Shown: positions 8,579-17,798, numbered from the stretch's first letter. The stretch: 64,000 nt of DNA from Bradyrhizobium monzae (GCF_021458635.1 NZ_JAIRDQ010000001.1:806001-870000); one strand, 5' to 3'. The notes: generated by a model not told the origin, from the sequence alone. Made by a program: numbers and translations.

Positions 8579-9772
8579 ATGCCCTTTACTCACGCCTCCG
8601 AAGCCCTGTCGCGCTTCACGGTGCTCGATCTGACCCGCGTCCGCTCCGGACCCACCTGCGTGCGGCAGCTTGCGGATTGGGGCGCCACGGTGATCAAGGT
8701 CGACGCGCTCACGGAAGATGCCGGCGGCGAGCAGCCGGGCGGGCCGCGGCGCGGGTCCGACTTCCAGAATTTGCACCGCAACAAGCGGGCGATGACGCTG
8801 AACCTGAAGGACGAGCGCGGGCTTGCCGTCTTCAAGCGCCTTGCGGCCAAGGCCGACGTCGTGGTCGAGAATTTCCGGCCCGACGTGAAGAAGAAGCTCG
8901 GCATCGACTATGAGAGCCTGCGCGATATCAACCCGCGCATCGTCTATGGCAGCATCTCCGGCTTCGGCCAGGACGGCCCCTATCACAAGCGGCCGGGTTT
9001 CGATCAGATCGCACAGGGCATGGGCGGGCTGATGTCGATCACGGGTGCGCCAGGCGAAGGCCCGATGCGGGTCGGCATTCCCGTCGCCGACCTCACCGCG
9101 GGCCTGTTCTGCGCCATGGGCATCCTCACCGCGCTGCTCGAGCGCGAGGTTTCGGGCAAGGGCCAGTGGGTGCAGACCTCGCTGCTCCAGGCGCAGATCT
9201 TCATGCTCGACTTCCAGGCCGCGCGCTGGCTGATGGAAAAGGAAGTAGCCAAGCAGGCCGGCAACAATCATCCGACCAGTATCCCGACCGGCGTGTTCAA
9301 AACCTCGGACGGCTACATCAACATCGCCACGACGGGCGGGCGGATCTGGGAGCGTTGCGCGCAGGCGATCGGCGCGCCTGAGCTCTATAGCCATCCCGAT
9401 TATGCGACCGCCCCTACCCGTTCCAAGAACCGCGATGCGCTCAACGCCGAGATCGAGAAGCGCACAGTGACGAAGTCGACCGAGACCTGGGTCCGCGAAT
9501 TCAACGAGGCGGGCGTGCCCTGCGGGCCGATCTACACCATCGACCAGATGTTTGAGGACGCCCAGGTCAGGCATCTCGGCATCGCCCAGGAAGTGCCGAA
9601 CGAAGAAGACCGCCATATCCGCCTAATCGGCCAGCCCTTCACGCTATCGCGTACGCCCAGCAAGATGGTGGCACGGCCGCCCGAATTCGGCGAGCAGACT
9701 GACGAGGTGCTCACCGAGTTCGGTTTCAATGCCGAGGAGATCGCGAAGCTAAGGCAAGCCAAGGTGGTCTAA
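8579..9772 (+). CDS. Class III (CaiB/BaiF) acyl-CoA transferase family protein
   Basis: A 397-residue protein of typical family length. It contains the opening LDLTRVRSGPTCVRQLADWG, NLKDERGLAVFKRL, VYGSISGFGQDGPY and a family core around residues 170-215. These enzymes move CoA between carboxylic acids. At the position of the catalytic Asp of formyl-CoA transferase (family motif VSMQDAV), this protein reads TSLLQAQ, with Gln. Enzyme activity or substrate is therefore uncertain. It sits next to, but convergent with, the TctABC transporter operon, hinting at carboxylate metabolism. Confidence 0.85.
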   Translation: MPFTHASEALSRFTVLDLTRVRSGPTCVRQLADWGATVIKVDALTEDAGGEQPGGPRRGSDFQNLHRNKRAMTLNLKDERGLAVFKRLAAKADVVVENFRPDVKKKLGIDYESLRDINPRIVYGSISGFGQDGPYHKRPGFDQIAQGMGGLMSITGAPGEGPMRVGIPVADLTAGLFCAMGILTALLEREVSGKGQWVQTSLLQAQIFMLDFQAARWLMEKEVAKQAGNNHPTSIPTGVFKTSDGYINIATTGGRIWERCAQAIGAPELYSHPDYATAPTRSKNRDALNAEIEKRTVTKSTETWVREFNEAGVPCGPIYTIDQMFEDAQVRHLGIAQEVPNEEDRHIRLIGQPFTLSRTPSKMVARPPEFGEQTDEVLTEFGFNAEEIAKLRQAKVV

Positions 9773-9803
9773 GCGATTGACCTGAGGCCATCGTCCTGCC
9801 GTT

Positions 9804-11321
9804 TCAACCCGAGGCGGCTTTGGTCCGCCCCGTCAAAGCAAGACGTCCGAGAAGTGCATCGATTAGCGGCCAGAACAGCAGCACGATCGCCAGCGTCGCA
9901 ATCGAGCCGACCAGTCCGTTCGACCAGAATACCTTGAGGTCACCGCCGGAGCCGATCATCGACAAGCGGAAGGCGTCCTCGGCGCGGTTGCCGAGCACGA
10001 GCGCCAGCGTGAACGGCGCCAGCGGGATGCCGATCTTCTTGAAGACGTAGCCGACGACACCGAAGCCGAGCATCAGCCAGATGTCGAACATCGCATTCTG
10101 GATCGCGTAGGCGCCGATCGCACAGGACACCACGATCATCGGCGCGACGGCCGCGAACGGCACGCGCAGGATCGAGGCGAAGATCGGCACCGTGGTCAGC
10201 ACCAGCACGAGGCCGACGACGTTGCCGAGATACATCGAGGCGATCAGGCCCCAGACGAAATCCTTGTGCTCGACGAACAGCAGCGGTCCGGGATTGAGCC
10301 CCCACACCATCAAGCCGCCGAGCAGGATCGCAGCCGTGCCGGAGCCGGGAATGCCGAGCGCCAGCATCGGCAGCAGCGCCGAGGTGCCGGAGGCATGCGC
10401 GGCCGTCTCCGGTGCGAACACGCCCTCGATGCGGCCCTTGCCGAAGCTCTCGGGATCCTTGGCGAAACGCTTGGCGAGATTATAGCCCATGAAGGACGCG
10501 GCGATCGCGCCGCCCGGGGTAATGCCGAGCCAGCAGCCGATGAAGGACGAGCGCAACAGCGTCACCCAGTATTTCGGCAGATCCTTCCACACGCTCAGCA
10601 CCACGCGCAGCGAGATGCTCGCCGCGTGGCCGCGCAGCGCCAGCCGCTCCTCCATCGTCAGCAGGATCTCGCTGATGCCGAACAGGCCGATGACGGCGAC
10701 GAGGAAGTTGATGCCGCGCAACAGCTCGGACGAACCGAAGGTCATGCGCAGCTGGCCCGACACCGTGTCCATGCCGACGCCGGCGAGCAGAAGCCCCAGC
10801 GACATCGAGATGACGGTCTTGTGCTTGGCCTCGCGCCCGAGGCCGACGAAGGAGCAGAAGGTCAAAAGATAGACCGCGAAGAACTCGGGCGGGCCGAACT
10901 TCAGCGCAAAGGACGAGATCATCGGCGCGAGGAAGGTGATGAGCAGCACCGCGACCAGCGAGCCGATGAAGGAGGACGTGAACGCCGCCGTCAGCGCCTC
11001 CGCCGCCCTGCCCTGCTGCGCCATCGGATAACCGTCGAAGGTGGTCGCGACCGACCAGGCTTCACCGGGGATGTTGAACAGGATCGAGGTGATCGCACCG
11101 CCGAACAGCGCACCCCAATAGATGCAGGACAGCATCACGATCGCCGAGGTCGGATCCATCGTGAAGGTGAGCGGCAGCAGGATCGCGACGCCGTTGGGGC
11201 CGCCGAGGCCGGGGAGCACACCAACGAAGATGCCGAGCACGAGCCCGACCATCATCAGCACGAGCGTCTTCCAGGTCAGCAGGACGGCGAAGCCGTGAAG
11301 CAGGAGACCGAAAGCTTCCAT
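9804..11321 (-). CDS. tctA: Tripartite tricarboxylate transporter large permease TctA
   Basis: A 505-residue membrane protein with about 12 hydrophobic segments. TctA hallmarks include VLPGLGGPNGVAILLPLTF near residue 40, FNIPGEAWSVATTFDGYPMA, LGITPGGAIAASFMGYNLAK and LALGIPGSGTAAILLGGLM. Start ATG 11321 gives the usual family length. TctA forms the channel for carboxylate uptake driven by an ion gradient. It is the last gene of tctC-tctB-tctA on the minus strand, with 11 bases separating it from tctB. Confidence 0.93.
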   Translation of the reverse strand: MEAFGLLLHGFAVLLTWKTLVLMMVGLVLGIFVGVLPGLGGPNGVAILLPLTFTMDPTSAIVMLSCIYWGALFGGAITSILFNIPGEAWSVATTFDGYPMAQQGRAAEALTAAFTSSFIGSLVAVLLITFLAPMISSFALKFGPPEFFAVYLLTFCSFVGLGREAKHKTVISMSLGLLLAGVGMDTVSGQLRMTFGSSELLRGINFLVAVIGLFGISEILLTMEERLALRGHAASISLRVVLSVWKDLPKYWVTLLRSSFIGCWLGITPGGAIAASFMGYNLAKRFAKDPESFGKGRIEGVFAPETAAHASGTSALLPMLALGIPGSGTAAILLGGLMVWGLNPGPLLFVEHKDFVWGLIASMYLGNVVGLVLVLTTVPIFASILRVPFAAVAPMIVVSCAIGAYAIQNAMFDIWLMLGFGVVGYVFKKIGIPLAPFTLALVLGNRAEDAFRLSMIGSGGDLKVFWSNGLVGSIATLAIVLLFWPLIDALLGRLALTGRTKAASG

Positions 11322-11332
11322 CGCGGGTCCGC

Positions 11333-11875
11333 CTAGTAACCGAAGGCCGCTTCGAGCGGTCCCTTCGGCATGATGACGTCGAAGGCGATGTCGAAGGTGA
11401 CGAACATGATCGCCGTGAACAGGAAGGCGGTGAGCAGCGACTTCCACAGCGCGATCTTGCCGACCGCCCGCATGAAGCCCGCGATCAGCAGGAAGCTCGC
11501 GACATAGAGGCCGAGGAACTGCGTCACCAGGCAGAACAGCAGCGTCGGCACGAACACCGCCATCACCCGGCGCGCCTGCGCGCGCGTGACGAAGGTGTCG
11601 GCAGCCCCGCGACGCGCGATGAGCGCGGCGATCAAGCCGTAGACGCTGCTACCGCCGAGGATGATGGAGAGATAGAACGGGAAATAGCCGGGCTCGGGCC
11701 CGGTCGAATCCCAGGATGCCCCGGTGCGCCAATTGTCGTAGCCGAGGATCGCGGCCAGCGCGAGCAGCAGCAGGCAGACGATGATTTCGACCGTGCCGGA
11801 GCTGGTGACCGAGGGAGAGTTTTCCTCAGGCGCAGTCGGATCGTCGACGACGATTTCAAGATCGGTTTGAGACAT
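11333..11875 (-). CDS. tctB: Tripartite tricarboxylate transporter small permease TctB
   Basis: A 180-residue protein with four hydrophobic segments and an acidic N-terminal tail (residues 1-25), followed by EIIVCLLLLALAAILGYDNW. The motif WDSTGPEPGYFPFYLSIILG is the usual TctB loop (GPGFFPxxLS). It partners with TctA at 9804-11321. The tctC-tctB gap (11876-11947) holds a short GC-rich palindrome. Confidence 0.92.
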   Translation of the reverse strand: MSQTDLEIVVDDPTAPEENSPSVTSSGTVEIIVCLLLLALAAILGYDNWRTGASWDSTGPEPGYFPFYLSIILGGSSVYGLIAALIARRGAADTFVTRAQARRVMAVFVPTLLFCLVTQFLGLYVASFLLIAGFMRAVGKIALWKSLLTAFLFTAIMFVTFDIAFDVIMPKGPLEAAFGY

Positions 11876-11912
11876 GCTCTGTCAGGGACGGAGTGCGGTC
11901 AATTCTCCCTCG

Positions 11913-11926
11913 CCCCGCTTGCGGGG
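11913..11926. repeat. Short palindromic repeat between tctC and tctB
   Basis: CCCCGC-TT-GCGGGG, flanked by CTCCCT on the left and GAGAGG on the right, so the imperfect hairpin is longer. The same CCCGCTTGCGGG core is found in the two palindromes between gspE and gspF. In an operon this hairpin may help keep the binding-protein mRNA more abundant than the permease mRNA; that role is inferred. Confidence 0.7.
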
Positions 11927-11947
11927 AGAGGAAGGAGGGAAGAGCAT

Positions 11948-12934
11948 TTACTTCGCGACGAATCCGGCTTCCGTCATCAGCGACCTGTTGGTGGCGTCGT
12001 CCTCCTCGAGGAATTGCACCATGTCCTTGCCGGTGAGGAAGATCGGCTTCAAGGCCTGCTTCTCCATGTAGTCCTTGTATTCGGCGGTCTGCGTCACCTT
12101 GTGGAACAGCTCGACATAGAACGCCTGCTGCTCCGGCGTCACCTTGCCGGGCAGGAACATCGCGCGCAGCATCAGATACTGGACGTCGACGCCCTCCTCC
12201 TTGCAGGTCGGGATGTCCGCCCAGGACTGCGTGTCGGTCACCTTGCTGGTGTAGGCGATGCGCTCCTTGTCGAACACGCAGAGCGGACGCACCTGGCCGG
12301 CGCGCCAGACTTCGAGATTTTCAGACGGGTTGTTGACGTTGGATTCGGTGTGGTTGCCGACGAGCTGGGTCGCGGCCTCGCCGCCGGACTTGTAGGGCAG
12401 ATAGGAGAATTTCGCGCCGGTCTTCTGCTCGAGGAAGACGGTCAGCACGTGATCCTCGCGCTTGGAGCCGGTGCCGCCCATCTTGAACGGGGCGCTCGCA
12501 GCCTTCGCGGCGTCGACGAACTCCTTCACCGTCTTGGGGCCGGCGCTGTTGTCCCACAGCACGAACTGGTCGAGCGCGATCACCGAGACCGGGGTCAGCT
12601 CGCGCCAGTTGAACGGGATCTTGGCCGACAACGGCAGCATGTAGATCAGCGAATAGGCGATCAGCACCTTGTTCGGATCGCCCTCGCTGGACTTCATGTA
12701 CATCAGCGCTTCCGCACCCGACGCGCCGCCCTTGAGCGAGACCACCATCGGCTGCTTCATCAGATTGTTCTTCTGGATCGCGGCCTGCATCATCCGCGCC
12801 ATCTGGTCGGAGGCGCCGCCCGCGCCGGCGGCTACCACGATCTCGACGGGCTTGGTGGGCTCCCAGCCGGCAAAGGCTGGCGCGCTCAACAACAAGGCCG
12901 CCGCAGCTCCAACGGCTTTCACTGAAATTCGCAC
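11948..12934 (-). CDS. tctC: Tripartite tricarboxylate transporter substrate-binding protein TctC
   Basis: About 328 residues. A signal peptide ends in APAFAGWEPTKPVEIVVAAG, and the Bug/TctC fold follows with GAGGASDQMARMM in the ligand loop and VVSLKGGASGAEALMYM. GTG at 12934 is chosen because GGGGA lies eight bases upstream and gives a normal signal peptide; an ATG at 12991 would add a basic extension. The periplasmic protein delivers a carboxylate to TctAB. It leads the operon, 130 bases after the crotonase gene. Confidence 0.9.
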   Translation of the reverse strand: MRISVKAVGAAAALLLSAPAFAGWEPTKPVEIVVAAGAGGASDQMARMMQAAIQKNNLMKQPMVVSLKGGASGAEALMYMKSSEGDPNKVLIAYSLIYMLPLSAKIPFNWRELTPVSVIALDQFVLWDNSAGPKTVKEFVDAAKAASAPFKMGGTGSKREDHVLTVFLEQKTGAKFSYLPYKSGGEAATQLVGNHTESNVNNPSENLEVWRAGQVRPLCVFDKERIAYTSKVTDTQSWADIPTCKEEGVDVQYLMLRAMFLPGKVTPEQQAFYVELFHKVTQTAEYKDYMEKQALKPIFLTGKDMVQFLEEDDATNRSLMTEAGFVAK

Positions 12935-13064
12935 GAGTTTCGTCCCCTGGTTCTTATTGGCTTTGTGACGCCGGGAAATTGATCGATGCATTGTGCGGAC
13001 TAAAGATCGCGAGTTCAAGCAGGCGGACATTCCGCCGCATATGACTTTCGGCTGACGAAGCGCG

Positions 13065-13862
13065 CTACTTGCCCTTCCAGTTCGGCGTGCGCTTGTTCAG
13101 GAAGGCATCCATGCCCTCGCGGAAATCTTCGCTCATATAGGCCTTGAGGATCAGGTCCTCGCCCTGTTCGCGCGACAGCGTGGGGCGGATGCGGCGCACC
13201 GCTTCCTTCGTCGTTTCGAGCGTCAGCGGCGCGTGGCTCGCGACCAGCTTTGCGGTTTCGTCGGCGCGGCGCTCGAGTGTCTCGACATCAGGGACGATTT
13301 CGGTGAGCAGGCCGAGCGACAGCGCTTCCTGCGCCTCGACCAGACGCGCCCTGAAGATCAGGTCCTTGGTGCGGGCCGGACCCACCAGGGAAACGACGCG
13401 GCTGATGTTCGACATCGACAGGCAGTTGCCGAGCGTGCGCGCGATCGGAAAACCCATGCGCGTCGTCTCGGTGCCGATCCGGAGATCGCAGCAGGCGGCG
13501 ATGCCGGCGCCGCCACCGGTGCAGGCGCCCGCGATGGCCGCGATCACCGGCACGCGGCACTGCTCGAGCGTGCCGAGCACGCGATCGATCCGCGCCTCGT
13601 AGTCGAGCGCATCCTGCGCCGTCTTGAACGCGCGAAATTGCGAGATGTCGGTGCCGGAGGCGAACGCCTTGTCGCCGGCGCCGGTCAGGATCAGCGCCTT
13701 GATCGAACGGTCGGCATTGATCTCCAGGCAGATCTCCGCCATGCGGTCATACATGGCGAAGGTCATGGCGTTGCGCGCCTGCGGGCGGTTGAAGGTGATC
13801 CGCGCGATGCCGTCCGTGACGGAGTAGAGCAGGTCTTCGTTGGTCGTCGTCGGTGCGTTCAT
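13065..13862 (-). CDS. Enoyl-CoA hydratase/isomerase (crotonase) family protein lacking both hydratase glutamates
   Basis: A 265-residue crotonase-fold protein with ITFNRPQARNAM, the CoA-pocket motif GDKAFASGTDISQF and oxyanion-hole motif AGACTGGGAGIAACCD. In classical hydratases a Glu follows the GGG(C) and a second lies in FGxPE. Here the positions read GGGAG and GFPIA, so neither Glu is present. Hydratase activity is therefore doubtful; the fold also serves isomerases, hydrolases and lyases. It lies 41 bases downstream of an aminotransferase gene, in the same direction. Confidence 0.88.
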   Translation of the reverse strand: MNAPTTTNEDLLYSVTDGIARITFNRPQARNAMTFAMYDRMAEICLEINADRSIKALILTGAGDKAFASGTDISQFRAFKTAQDALDYEARIDRVLGTLEQCRVPVIAAIAGACTGGGAGIAACCDLRIGTETTRMGFPIARTLGNCLSMSNISRVVSLVGPARTKDLIFRARLVEAQEALSLGLLTEIVPDVETLERRADETAKLVASHAPLTLETTKEAVRRIRPTLSREQGEDLILKAYMSEDFREGMDAFLNKRTPNWKGK

Positions 13863-13903
13863 CGCGCGCTCACTTTCCAGATCAGTTCAAGCCACCCGAG
13901 CCT

Positions 13904-15103
13904 TTAAGCGACCTGGGCTTTGGCCATCGGCACCGCGTCACGCCCCTTCAGGACGTCCATCGCCGCCAGCACGCCGCCGCTCCGGTGCGGAATCTTTGCA
14001 AGATCCAGGCCCATCTCGACGCCGGCGAGCGTGCCCATCAGCATCAGATCGTTGAAATGACCGATATGGCCGATGCGGAACACCTTGCCCTTCACCTTGT
14101 TCAGGCCGGTGCCGAGCGACATGTCGAAGTTTTCCAGCACCACCTTGCGGAAGGCATCGGCGTCGTGGCCGTCAGGCACGCGCACGCCGGTCAGCGCCGG
14201 CGAATGCGCGGCCGGATCGACGCACTGCGTCTCGAGGCCCCAAACCTTGGCCGCCGCGCGGGTCGCGGCGCTGTGGCGCTTATGGCGGGACCAGACGTTC
14301 TCGAGACCTTCTTCCTCGAGCATCTTGACCGCTTCGCGCAGGCCGTAGAGCAGATTGGTCGCGGGCGTATAGGGGAAGGTGCCGAGCTTGTTGAAGCTGA
14401 TCACTTCCTGCCAGTCCCAATAGGAGCGCATGCCCGGATTGGTCTTGGCAACGGCGAGCGCCTTCTCCGAGACGGCATTGAAGCTGAGACCCGGCGGCAG
14501 CATCAGGCCCTTCTGGGAGCCGGCGACCGAGACGTCGATGCCCCAGGCGTCGTGCTCGTATTCCATCGAGCCGAGGCCGGAGATGGTGTCGACCATCAGC
14601 AGCGCCGGATGTTTGACGCGGTCGAGCAGCTTGCGCACGTCGAGCGGCGGCGTCACGCAGCCGGTCGAGGTCTCGTTGTGGACGACGCAGACCGCCTTGA
14701 TCGCGTGCTGCTTGTCGGCGCCAAGGCGCTTCTCGATCTCGGCGAGGTCGGCACCATGACGCCAGTCGCTCGGGATGAAGTCGACGTCGATCTTGAATTT
14801 TTCGGCGATGCCGCGCCACAGCACGGCGAACTGGCCGGTCTCGCACATCAAGACCTTGTCGCCGGGGGCGAACACGTTGACCATGGCCGCTTCCCAGGCG
14901 CCGGTACCGGACGAGGGGAAGATGATCACCGGCTGCTTGGTGCGGAACACCCGCTGCATCGAGGCCAGGACCGCGAAACCGAGCTCAGCGAACTCCGGAC
15001 CGCGATGGTCCAGCGTCGGCATGTCCATCGCCCGCAGCACGCGGTCGGGCACGTTGGTCGGTCCTGGAATCTGGAGAAAATGCCTTCCAGTATGCACGGT
15101 CAT
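13904..15103 (-). CDS. Class V aminotransferase, serine-glyoxylate (alanine-glyoxylate) type, copy 1
   Basis: A 399-residue PLP enzyme. It opens HFLQIPGPTNVPDRVLRAMD, contains the FPSSGTGAWEAAMVNV phosphate-binding region, VHNETSTGCVTP, MVDTISGLGS and the PLP lysine in AGSQKGLMLPPG. Family members transfer amino groups from serine, alanine or aspartate to glyoxylate. ATG at 15103 matches the N-terminus of copy 2 (16552-17754). It is downstream of the MFS transporter and probably in the operon controlled by the divergent GntR gene. Which amino donor is used cannot be read from sequence. Confidence 0.92.
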   Translation of the reverse strand: MTVHTGRHFLQIPGPTNVPDRVLRAMDMPTLDHRGPEFAELGFAVLASMQRVFRTKQPVIIFPSSGTGAWEAAMVNVFAPGDKVLMCETGQFAVLWRGIAEKFKIDVDFIPSDWRHGADLAEIEKRLGADKQHAIKAVCVVHNETSTGCVTPPLDVRKLLDRVKHPALLMVDTISGLGSMEYEHDAWGIDVSVAGSQKGLMLPPGLSFNAVSEKALAVAKTNPGMRSYWDWQEVISFNKLGTFPYTPATNLLYGLREAVKMLEEEGLENVWSRHKRHSAATRAAAKVWGLETQCVDPAAHSPALTGVRVPDGHDADAFRKVVLENFDMSLGTGLNKVKGKVFRIGHIGHFNDLMLMGTLAGVEMGLDLAKIPHRSGGVLAAMDVLKGRDAVPMAKAQVA

Positions 15104-15213
15104 AGGCGTCCTTCCCGGTCTAGCCTTGTTTTGATGGCCGCCGAATAGCACCATTTGACCGGCTTGTCCCCTCTCCAAAGGGCTGCTCCCATGCATAGGG
15201 ACCCTCCGCCGCC

Positions 15214-16497
15214 CTACTCCGCGGCCACCACCGTGCCGGACGGCACCCTCCCCTCGGCCTCCGTAAACGGGCGTTCGGGGTGCATCAGGAAGGCCGAGAG
15301 GCCGCCGAGCAGCAGCAGTCCCATCGACATCAGGAACGGCAGGTACCAGTTTCCGGTCGCATCGATCACGAAGCCTGCGACCAGCGGGGAGACGATGGCG
15401 GCAAAGGCCGAGCCTGTGTTCATGAGTCCCGACGCGGTCCCGGAATATTTCGGGGCAATGTCCATCGGGATCGACCACATCGGCCCGATCACCAGCTCTG
15501 CACAGAAGAAGCCGGCCGACAGGCACAGCGCGACGATCGTGATGTCGTGGACGAACAGGATCGGGAACAACGAGAGCAGCGCCCCCGCAAATCCCGCAAC
15601 GGTGACGCTGAGCCGCGCCAGGCGGACATTGCCGGTGCGGTCGAGGATCCTGTCCGAGATCACGCCACCAACGCTGTCGCCGATCACACCCGCGAAGAAC
15701 ACGCCGGAGGCGAACAGCGCCGAGTTCTTGATGTCGAGATTGTAGTTGTTCTTGAAGAACAGCGGCAGCCAGTTGAGATAGAGCCACAGGCACCAGCCGT
15801 AGCAGAAATAGGTCAGCGTCACCGGCCACATCCGGCCGAACAGAGGGCCCCAGGGCACGCGCGGCCGCTCGCCGGTCGGGCGCGGCGGCAGCGCCGCAAG
15901 CTCGGCTTCCGTGATGGCGGCGTGCTCTTTCGGCTCGTTGCGGAAGTACCAGACCCAGATCACGCCCCAGATCAAGCTGACGAAGCCGAGCACGACGAAG
16001 GCGCCGCGCCAGGTCAGCCAGAGGATCAACAGCGCCACCACCGGCGGCGTCACGGCATTGCCGAGCCGGGCGAAGGAATGGGTCAAGCCTTGCGCAAAAC
16101 CGCGGCGGTTTGCCGGCGTCCAATATTGCATCGCGCGCGTCGCGGTCGGAAACGTCGCGCCCTCGCCGAAGCCGAGGGCGAAGCGCGCGACGAATAGCGC
16201 GGTGAGACCATTGACGAAGCCGGTCGAGATGGTCGCGGCCGCCCAGATCATGCCGCACCAGAACAGCGTCTTGCGCGGCCCGAAGCGATCGCCGACCCAG
16301 CCGCCGATCACCTGGAACAAGAGATAGGGATAGGCGAAGGCGGAGAAGACCAGGCCGAGCTGCGTGTTCGAGAGAGCGAGCTCCTTCTGGATCTCGCTCG
16401 CCGCCGTGCCGATGTTCACCCGGTCGACATAGGTGATGAAATACATCGCACAGAGCATCGCCAGCACGACATGCGTGGCCTTGAACCGAATTCCCAT
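15214..16497 (-). CDS. MFS transporter, anion:cation symporter type
   Basis: A 427-residue protein with about 12 membrane helices. Helix 1 reads MLCAMYFITYVDRVNIGTAA, typical of the ACS subfamily for hexuronate, phthalate and related carboxylates, and the loop 2-3 motif is GDRFGPRKTLFW. ATG at 16497 lies seven bases after AGGAGG; an upstream GTG at 16503 is too close. Lying between the two aminotransferase genes, it probably imports the organic acid or amino acid they process. Confidence 0.9.
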   Translation of the reverse strand: MGIRFKATHVVLAMLCAMYFITYVDRVNIGTAASEIQKELALSNTQLGLVFSAFAYPYLLFQVIGGWVGDRFGPRKTLFWCGMIWAAATISTGFVNGLTALFVARFALGFGEGATFPTATRAMQYWTPANRRGFAQGLTHSFARLGNAVTPPVVALLILWLTWRGAFVVLGFVSLIWGVIWVWYFRNEPKEHAAITEAELAALPPRPTGERPRVPWGPLFGRMWPVTLTYFCYGWCLWLYLNWLPLFFKNNYNLDIKNSALFASGVFFAGVIGDSVGGVISDRILDRTGNVRLARLSVTVAGFAGALLSLFPILFVHDITIVALCLSAGFFCAELVIGPMWSIPMDIAPKYSGTASGLMNTGSAFAAIVSPLVAGFVIDATGNWYLPFLMSMGLLLLGGLSAFLMHPERPFTEAEGRVPSGTVVAAE

Positions 16498-16551
16498 CTC
16501 CACCCCTCCTGATCGCTTCTTATGGTTGGCCCTGCGTGTCCCTGCGCAATT

Positions 16552-17754
16552 TTAAGTGCCGACCACTTTCAGATGCGGCGATGCGTTGCCCTGCGGACGC
16601 TGCTCCAGCAGCTTCATCGCGACATCGACGCCGCCGGAGCGGTGCGGCACGCCGGCAACCGACAGGCCCATCTCCACGCCGGTGAGCGCGCCCAGCAGCG
16701 TCAGCGCATTGCATTCGCCGAGATGGCCGATGCGGAAGACCTTTCCGGCAACCTTCGACAGGCCCGAGCCCAGAGACATGTTGTAATTCTCGAGCACCAC
16801 CTTCCGGAACTGATCGGCGTCATGTCCCGGCGGCATCAACACCGCGGTCAGCACCGGCGAGAATTCCGACGGCTCCTGGCAGAGCACTTCGAGCCCCCAA
16901 TGATCGACGGCAGCACGTGTTGCGGCCGCCAGCCGCTGATGCCGTGCGAACACGTTGTCGAGCCCCTCCTCCAGCAGCATCGCGATCGCCTCGCGCAGGC
17001 CGTAGAGCAAATTGGTCGCCGGCGTGTAGGGGAAGAAGCCGTTGGCGTTGGGCTTGAGCATCTCCTCCCAGTCGAAATAGGAGCGCGGCATCTTGTTGGT
17101 CTTCGCCGCCGCGCGCGCCTTCTCCGAGATCGCGTTGAAGCCGAGACCGGGCGGCAGCATAAAACCCTTCTGCGAGCAGCCGACGCTGACATCGACCTTC
17201 CACGCGTCGTGGCGGTAGTCGACCGAGCCGAGCGAGGAGATGGTGTCGACCATCAACAACGCCGGATGCGCGGCGCGGTCGATCGCGGCGCGAATCTCGG
17301 CGATGCGGCTGGTCGCGCCGGTCGAGGTCTCGTTGTGCACGACCATCACGGCCTTGATCGCGCGCGCCGTGTCCTGGGTGAGTTTTGCTTCGACCATGGC
17401 CGGGTCGGCGCCGCGGCGCCAGTCGCCGGGCACGAAATCGACCTCGATGCCGAAGCGGCCCGCCATCTGCCGCCACAGCGTGGCGAAATGGCCGGTCTCG
17501 ACCATCAGCACCTTGTCGCCCGGCGACAGCGTGTTGACGATCGCGGCCTCCCAGGCCCCGGTCCCCGAGGAGGGGAAGATGATGACCGGACCCTTGGTCT
17601 GGAAAATTGTTTGGCTGCCTTCGAGCACGGTACGGCCGAGCTCGCCGAATTCCGGGCTCCGGTGGTCGATGACCGGCATGTCCATGGCGCGCAGGACGCG
17701 CTCGGGCACCGGGCTCGGGCCCGGAATCTGAAGGAAATGGCGTCCCTGATGCAT
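16552..17754 (-). CDS. Class V aminotransferase, serine-glyoxylate type, copy 2
   Basis: A 400-residue paralog of copy 1, sharing HFLQIPGPSPVPERVLRAMD, FPSSGTGAWEAAIVNTLSPG, VVHNETSTGA, MVDTISSLGS and the PLP lysine in GCSQKGFMLPPG. GGGAGG precedes ATG 17754. It is the first gene after the GntR divergent promoter region, so it is probably the most directly regulated. The copies differ around residues 145-165 and at the C-terminus, so they may use different donors or acceptors. Confidence 0.92.
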   Translation of the reverse strand: MHQGRHFLQIPGPSPVPERVLRAMDMPVIDHRSPEFGELGRTVLEGSQTIFQTKGPVIIFPSSGTGAWEAAIVNTLSPGDKVLMVETGHFATLWRQMAGRFGIEVDFVPGDWRRGADPAMVEAKLTQDTARAIKAVMVVHNETSTGATSRIAEIRAAIDRAAHPALLMVDTISSLGSVDYRHDAWKVDVSVGCSQKGFMLPPGLGFNAISEKARAAAKTNKMPRSYFDWEEMLKPNANGFFPYTPATNLLYGLREAIAMLLEEGLDNVFARHQRLAAATRAAVDHWGLEVLCQEPSEFSPVLTAVLMPPGHDADQFRKVVLENYNMSLGSGLSKVAGKVFRIGHLGECNALTLLGALTGVEMGLSVAGVPHRSGGVDVAMKLLEQRPQGNASPHLKVVGT

Positions 17755-17798
17755 GAAAACCTCCCTGGCGGCGGACTCTGGCCGGCTTCAGGAGTAAT

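Noticed and set aside
13904..16258. A 784-residue frame joining the MFS and aminotransferase regions
   Set aside because: The upstream half is an out-of-frame shadow of the MFS gene; the enzyme begins at ATG 15103.
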